The notes beneath the pieces were generated by a model. That model was given only the letters and a program-made list of their open reading frames with translations. It ran no database searches and was not told where the DNA came from. A stretch of DNA of 64,000 bases from UBA10908 sp964608965 (GTDB lineage Bacteria > Bacillota > Clostridia > Peptostreptococcales > Anaerovoracaceae): NCBI GenBank assembly GCA_964608965.1, contig CAZSPZ010000001.1, positions 62,001 through 126,000 on the forward strand, read 5' to 3'. The translations under genes and the position numbers were made by a program. Of the stretch, positions 60,062 to 64,000 are shown piece after piece. Each line of letters begins with the position of its first letter. Position 1 is the stretch's first letter.

Positions 60062-60554
60062 AGATATCCCTGTCGAGGAAGAAAAGGTTCTGGACTTGTT
60101 GGAAGCCGCAAGACTCGCGCCCACAGGGAGCAACACGCAATCAGGCCGCTTTATTGTCGTACGGGAAAAAGAGATGAGAGAAGAGGTGGCGCAGACATCG
60201 CATAAGCAAAAATGGATGACGCAATCGCCCCTTTTTATTGTTTGCGTTGCAGACATACGGGCAAGAATCCCAGAGGGGGAGCTTTCTGTCGATGAACTCA
60301 GTTCTCCCCACGAAGTGAAACAATGCATAAGGGATGTGGCGATACAGGCAGAGCACATCGTCCTTCGGGCAGAGGAACTCGGCCTTTCCTCCTGCTGGAT
60401 CGGGTGGTATACGCAAGAAGAGATCAGAAAAGTCCTTGGCATTCCCAACGACAAGTATGTGGTCGCTATTTTAGTCGTCGGCTATGGCGATGAAAACCCG
60501 GCTGCACGGCCGCGCAAGTCCATCGATGAAATCGTACATTACGAGAAGTGGTAG
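60012..60554 (+). CDS. Nitroreductase-family FMN oxidoreductase
   Basis: 180 residues of the small nitroreductase group: the FMN-binding RRSVRKFKD, LLEAARLAPTGSNTQSGRFIVV, and ELGLSSCWIGWYTQEEIRKVLGIP. Such enzymes use NAD(P)H to reduce quinones, nitro compounds or flavins; the substrate here is unknown. The ATG has GAGGAA upstream and lies inside the acetyltransferase frame. The next gene, a Fe-S protein, follows after seven bases. Confidence 0.9.
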   Translation: MDVKQAISQRRSVRKFKDIPVEEEKVLDLLEAARLAPTGSNTQSGRFIVVREKEMREEVAQTSHKQKWMTQSPLFIVCVADIRARIPEGELSVDELSSPHEVKQCIRDVAIQAEHIVLRAEELGLSSCWIGWYTQEEIRKVLGIPNDKYVVAILVVGYGDENPAARPRKSIDEIVHYEKW

Positions 60555-60561
60555 GCAAAAT

Positions 60562-61263
60562 ATGAACGAGATAACTACGGCAATCAAAGAGTTTCTTCTG
60601 GAAAAAGGCGCCGACCTTGTCGGCTTTGCGGATCTTTCCGATGTAGACGGGCAGCGCTACCCCTACGGAATATCCATAGGTATCAAACTGCCCAAGCATA
60701 TTGTGGAAGGTATATACGAAGGGCCCACAGGGGCTTATTACGAAACCTATAAAGCGATTAATGCGAAATTAAACGCAATCGTTTCTCAGGGTGCCGAATT
60801 CCTCGTCAAGAAAGGCTATAGGGCTCATGCCCAGACGACAGACAGCATTGTCACAGGGCCGGAAAATAGGACAAAGCTTCCCCATAAGACGATTGCCATA
60901 CGAGCCGGGCTGGGTTGGATCGGAAAGAGCAATCTTCTGGTTACGCCCGAATACGGAGGAGCCGTTCGGCTTTCGACCATCTTGACGGATGCTCCGATTG
61001 ATCCGACTGCGCGTATAGCCGCTTCTCTTTGCGGAGAATGCCAAGTGTGTAAACAGGTCTGCCCCGCGCAGGCCATAAAAGCATCCACGTGGGAGCTCGG
61101 CATGGACAGAGACGAAATGTTCGACATGAAGTCCTGTGAATCGATGGCCAAACGTCTCTCGGAACAAAATTTCGGGGAAGGAAATGCGACGATTTGCGGA
61201 CGTTGCTTTGCAAAATGCCCCTTTACTCAAAGGTATTTGAAATCTTCTAAAAACACCAAATAA
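60562..61263 (+). CDS. 4Fe-4S double-cluster protein, QueG-like
   Basis: 233 residues from ATG 60562; the frame extends upstream inside the nitroreductase gene without a ribosome site. The middle resembles epoxyqueuosine reductase (GLGWIGKSNLLVTPEYGGAVRLSTILTD), and two Fe-S motifs follow: CGECQVCKQVCPAQAI and CGRCFAKCPF. It is much shorter than QueG (about 380) and lacks its C-terminal repeats, so it is probably a paralogue of unknown function rather than the tRNA enzyme. A weak stem (AAGTTG with CAACTT, then Ts) follows at 61284-61311. Confidence 0.78.
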   Translation: MNEITTAIKEFLLEKGADLVGFADLSDVDGQRYPYGISIGIKLPKHIVEGIYEGPTGAYYETYKAINAKLNAIVSQGAEFLVKKGYRAHAQTTDSIVTGPENRTKLPHKTIAIRAGLGWIGKSNLLVTPEYGGAVRLSTILTDAPIDPTARIAASLCGECQVCKQVCPAQAIKASTWELGMDRDEMFDMKSCESMAKRLSEQNFGEGNATICGRCFAKCPFTQRYLKSSKNTK

Positions 61264-61424
61264 TCGTCAGCGAGTTTATTCATAAGTTGCAAACTCTTGC
61301 CACAACTTTTTACTGTTTTTCCTTTAAAAAGGTTCATAAATTAGCACATAATGCCTCAGAAAGCTCAATCGTCACTTAATTTTAAAATGGCAGCAAAGCA
61401 CCTTTTCTTGTAACGCAACAGTGC

Positions 61425-61430
61425 TATAAT
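61425..61430 (+). promoter_or_regulatory. -10 element upstream of the secreted stalk-domain protein
   Basis: TATAAT at 61425-61430, 51 bases before the ATG; no convincing -35 is present. The rest of the 218-base gap shows only the weak stem at 61284-61308 and AT-rich sequence. Confidence 0.4.
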
Positions 61431-61481
61431 TTTACTATCAATAAATTTACAAATCTTGCTAGTGTTATGGAGGTGAGATCT

Positions 61482-63758
61482 ATGAATAATAAAAGAATGA
61501 AAAGGCTCTTAGCCTTACTATTGGTCGTGATTATGAGTCTTCCCGTAGGCGTTTATGCTGATTTTGGACCTCCGGGCGGCGGTGGTGGCCCTCCGGGCGG
61601 TGGTGGATCTCCAAGTGATTTCGGCGGTGGGGGCGGATTTCCCAGCGACTTCCCAAGTGGTTTTCCTACTGATTTCAGTGGATACCCGAGCGGATTCCCC
61701 GGGATGCCCGATGGATTCTCGATGCCTCCGGGCTTTGTTCCGCCGGTAATGCCCGGCTCAACGATGCCGCCCAGTGGAACCGGTTGGACGACAGGGGAAG
61801 GCGGCGGTTTTGTTCCGCCGGATAACTTCAGCCCACCCGACTGGTGGAGCGCACCCGAAGGGTGGACATTCGGCGATGAGTTGCCCGAAGGTGGCGCACC
61901 TTGGGAACAAATCGGGTTTGGCGCCCTTGAACTTACATCCAGCCAGAAGGAGCTGCTTAATCAAGCGGCCCAGACAGGCATGATGGGTTTTATGCCTGAT
62001 TTTTCGGAGTTGGCAAAAGATTTCGATTTTAATTCTTTGCCGGAAGGTGTCATCCCCGCAGGCATGATTCCCAAAGGCGGGTTTGGCATAGGAGAAATTC
62101 CTTCGGGAGCTTTGCCTGCGAATTTTCCACTTCCTGAAGGTATGGTTCTGCCTCCAGATATTCAGGTGAACATTGACCTTGCTACGGGAGCATTTACAAA
62201 GCCGGATGGAAGTATAGTAATTATTCCGGAAGAGTACTTGCCGATAATCGGAGCAAACGGAGCCACGATAGAGATTCCGAAATTGAGCGATGGTAGAATG
62301 CTTCCGCTTCCTCCTACAGCTCTAGCTGCAGTTTCTGCGGGGGCAGGGCAAGAAGGAGCCGCGGCTGCTGTTTCCGGTGTTTCCAGTGAAATAAAGACAG
62401 AATTAAAATCTGCAACAGGCATCGACTTTGAAAACATAGAAAATGTCAGTTCTGCGCAATTCACCAGCAAGTTCAAGTCGATGGATATGGACAATCTTCA
62501 GGATATGGGAAAAGACACGCTGGATGCTTTGTACAATAGCATGACTGCCGACAAACTGGACATTACAGACCCCAAAGTACAAGAAAGAATGGATCAAGTC
62601 TATACGGAAAGAAATGAAACACTGGGAATAGGTGATATCAATACGAAAGTCAAAGAATTGAATAATTTGGCGCCTGAAGTTTTCAGTTTGGACCGCGATA
62701 GTCTGGATTCCATGTTAAGCACTCTGGAGGCTAATAAAAAGGCCGGCACAGGCGATTTGGCAAAAATAGAGGAATCAATCATAAAAACAAAGGATGCGAT
62801 TGCTTCGCAGCAGCGTTTAGATACAATACGCCAACAGGTTGCACAACTCACAGAGATGCAGCAACGCCTGGAAAAGAGAAGCGAGCAGATATTGACAGAA
62901 ATTTCTGTTCTTGGCGATATGAGTTTTACGCCCATAGAGCAGCAGGAAATCGAAGAGGAAATTGCAGCATCGGGTGACGGTTCCGTTGTCGAACAGCCAG
63001 CGAAAATTCAGGAGTTAATCACTAAATATGAAAAGTTGATTACTCCTACTTCGGCTCCTGCCAAAGAAGCATTAAAACTTGCCGCATTGTACGAAAAAAC
63101 CGAGGATATTTCAAAGGCTCACGAAGTACTTGCGTCGGCCATGGAAGAAAACCCCAACGACAATGTAATCCCGATTAAGATGGCTCAGCTTTACGAAAAC
63201 AGCAATGAATTAGACAAAGCAGCCGAAGTCATCCAAAACAGCATAAGAAATAATCCGTTGCCTCAGACGCAGGCTGTTCTTGCCGATATTCAAGGCAAGC
63301 AGGGGGATTATGGTGCAGCGGCAGACAGTATCGAAGCAGCGATTGCTGATTCTCCTGGAACGGAGGCTTACTACGAAAAAGCGAATGATCTTTATCAACA
63401 AGATGGAGATGTGAAGGATTATAAGGTTTTTGTGGAAGGTCAAAAAGTTGCTTTTGATGTGCCTCCCAAACTGGAAAACGGAAGGACTTTGGTGCCGGTA
63501 AGAGCGATAACAGAAGCAATGGGCGCAGATGTGGGCTACGATGATAAAACAAAGAAAGTTACGATTGTCAATGGAGAAGATACGATTGAACTGGTAGTCG
63601 GCAGCAAGAATGCCCTAGTCAACGGTAAAGCGGTTGTGATGGATGTTCCCGCTCGTGTGGTGAATGGGAGAACTTTGTTACCCTTACGCTTTGTCAGTGA
63701 AAACACAGGCAATACGGTAGATTACTTTGGAGAATCGAATCTAATTTCTATTAAGTAG
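61482..63758 (+). CDS. Secreted protein: Gly/Pro/Phe-rich head, TPR-like repeats, copper-amine-oxidase-type (stalk) C-terminal domain
   Basis: 758 residues from ATG 61482 (GGAGGTGAG upstream). A signal peptide (1-26, ending VGVYA) is followed by a low-complexity head (about 27-110) made of Gly runs and short PSDFPSGFP-like units rich in Pro, Gly, Phe, Ser and Asp. A region of about 120-330 is Pro/Gly-rich; residues about 385-490 are helical and Gln/Glu-rich (likely coiled coil). Tandem TPR-like helices lie at about 524-640 (ALYEKTEDISKAHEVLASAM, LYENSNELDKAAEVIQNSI). The last 110 residues are a copper-amine-oxidase N-terminal-type domain with two NGRTLVPVR-like repeats, common in clostridial surface proteins. 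The function is unknown. Confidence 0.8.
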   Translation: MNNKRMKRLLALLLVVIMSLPVGVYADFGPPGGGGGPPGGGGSPSDFGGGGGFPSDFPSGFPTDFSGYPSGFPGMPDGFSMPPGFVPPVMPGSTMPPSGTGWTTGEGGGFVPPDNFSPPDWWSAPEGWTFGDELPEGGAPWEQIGFGALELTSSQKELLNQAAQTGMMGFMPDFSELAKDFDFNSLPEGVIPAGMIPKGGFGIGEIPSGALPANFPLPEGMVLPPDIQVNIDLATGAFTKPDGSIVIIPEEYLPIIGANGATIEIPKLSDGRMLPLPPTALAAVSAGAGQEGAAAAVSGVSSEIKTELKSATGIDFENIENVSSAQFTSKFKSMDMDNLQDMGKDTLDALYNSMTADKLDITDPKVQERMDQVYTERNETLGIGDINTKVKELNNLAPEVFSLDRDSLDSMLSTLEANKKAGTGDLAKIEESIIKTKDAIASQQRLDTIRQQVAQLTEMQQRLEKRSEQILTEISVLGDMSFTPIEQQEIEEEIAASGDGSVVEQPAKIQELITKYEKLITPTSAPAKEALKLAALYEKTEDISKAHEVLASAMEENPNDNVIPIKMAQLYENSNELDKAAEVIQNSIRNNPLPQTQAVLADIQGKQGDYGAAADSIEAAIADSPGTEAYYEKANDLYQQDGDVKDYKVFVEGQKVAFDVPPKLENGRTLVPVRAITEAMGADVGYDDKTKKVTIVNGEDTIELVVGSKNALVNGKAVVMDVPARVVNGRTLLPLRFVSENTGNTVDYFGESNLISIK

Positions 63759-63826
63759 TGGGTAAAAAAATAGCTAGAAATGTGTCTCTGTCAAATGCCC
63801 TAGCACCCAACTAAAATGATTAAGAA

Positions 63827-63875
63827 AAAAGGTGGCGCAGAAATTCGATTTAGAATTCTGCACCACCTTTTAAAA
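63827..63875. terminator. Bidirectional terminator after the secreted protein gene
   Basis: A long stem pairs AAAAGGTGG...GCAGAA.TTC (63827-63846) with GAATTCTGC.CCACCTTTT (63853-63871) around GATTTA, with single-base bulges, and an A tract before it and T/A-rich sequence after. It sits between convergent genes. Confidence 0.82.
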
Positions 63876-63905
63876 TTCTATTATTTTTTCTGAAAAAATG
63901 GCGGT

Positions 63906-64000
63906 TTATTCTACCGATTCCAGCGCTTTTTCAAATTCGGAAATGATATCTTCCGCATTTTCAAGGCCGATGGAGAAACGCAGTTGACCCATGGAGATTC
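63906..64000 (-). CDS. C-terminal end of a Cys/Met-metabolism PLP enzyme (O-acetylhomoserine sulfhydrylase or cystathionine gamma-synthase type), truncated by the window edge
   Basis: On the minus strand the last 95 bases read ...MGQLRFSIGLENAEDIISEFEKAL and stop at 63908-63906. The pattern Q-L-R-F-S-I-G-L-E-(N/D)-x-x-D-I-I is the C-terminal signature of the trans-sulfuration enzyme family. The rest of the gene lies beyond the window, so the exact member cannot be told. Confidence 0.75.
   Translation of the reverse strand, partial: ISMGQLRFSIGLENAEDIISEFEKALESVE

Noticed and set aside
61264..61481. Possible riboswitch in the 218-base gap before the secreted protein
   Set aside because: A GCAAAGC string recalls c-di-GMP aptamers, but the flanking conserved pairs are missing; only a weak stem and a -10 element can be supported.

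Overview
The window looks like chromosomal DNA of an anaerobic, amino-acid- and sugar-using member of the Clostridia (Firmicutes). I would guess the Peptostreptococcales/Anaerovoracaceae neighbourhood, but only tentatively. The evidence is AGGAGG-type ribosome sites before almost every gene, occasional TTG/GTG starts, a T-box riboswitch, a membrane pyrophosphatase, a B12-dependent class II ribonucleotide reductase, a lysine-fermentation enzyme (3,5-diaminohexanoate dehydrogenase), EFR1/ferredoxin proteins and a sigma-54 gene joined to glycolytic genes. A run of ten Ns at 37865-37874 marks a draft-assembly join. I saw no rRNA, tRNA, CRISPR array, phage or insertion sequence.

Layout. 1-6.3 kb: a truncated Ca2+ pump, a phosphopantetheinyl transferase fused to RecX, and an IleS2-type isoleucyl-tRNA synthetase. 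6.3-9.8 kb (minus): a B3/4-domain protein, a dynamin-like GTPase and a PLP enzyme that carries a one-base frameshift near its start. 10-15 kb (minus): TRAP transporter dctMQP, 3,5-diaminohexanoate dehydrogenase and an FCD-type GntR regulator with a palindromic operator in its own promoter. 15-18.4 kb: class II ribonucleotide reductase behind paired NrdR-like boxes, a Cys-rich small protein and an acetyltransferase. 18.4-20.6 kb (minus): nth, a SEC-C protein and homoserine dehydrogenase. 20.7-27.2 kb: trmL (possibly leaderless), then rpoN-pgk-tpiA-eno and a DUF815 ATPase. 27.2-32.5 kb: promoter, T-box (probable Val specifier) and ilvBNCD. 32.5-35 kb: secG and hppA.

35-43.4 kb: an ADP-ribosylglycohydrolase, a DUF1461 membrane protein, then a tight run of M20/RocB-like peptidase (broken by the N gap), class II aldolase, PfkB kinase, SGNH hydrolase, PfoR-type EIIC membrane protein and a phosphohexomutase. 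This looks like an uncharacterised carbohydrate or conjugate catabolic unit. 43.4-45.1 kb: an EFR1 flavodoxin-ferredoxin protein diverging from a MerR/TipAS regulator with a 19-bp-spacer promoter. 45.1-51.7 kb: two tandem GntR/UTRA regulators diverging from a PotABCD-like ABC transporter and a FrlB/FraB-like SIS deglycase, best read as uptake and cleavage of a glycated amine. 51.7-61.3 kb: a thioesterase, dnaE-pfkA-dinB, a beta-lactamase-fold hydrolase, an acetyltransferase, a nitroreductase and a QueG-like Fe-S protein. 61.5-63.8 kb: a secreted protein with a Gly/Pro/Phe-rich head, TPR-like repeats and a copper-amine-oxidase-type C-terminal domain. The last 95 bases hold the C-terminus of a Cys/Met-metabolism PLP enzyme on the minus strand.

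The loci most worth following are the FrlB/Pot-like cluster (possibly feeding released amino acid such as lysine into the pathway that uses 3,5-diaminohexanoate dehydrogenase), the solitary dehydrogenase with its own TRAP transporter, the 36.6-41.8 kb catabolic run, the PPTase-RecX fusion and the GXHH-motif IleRS.
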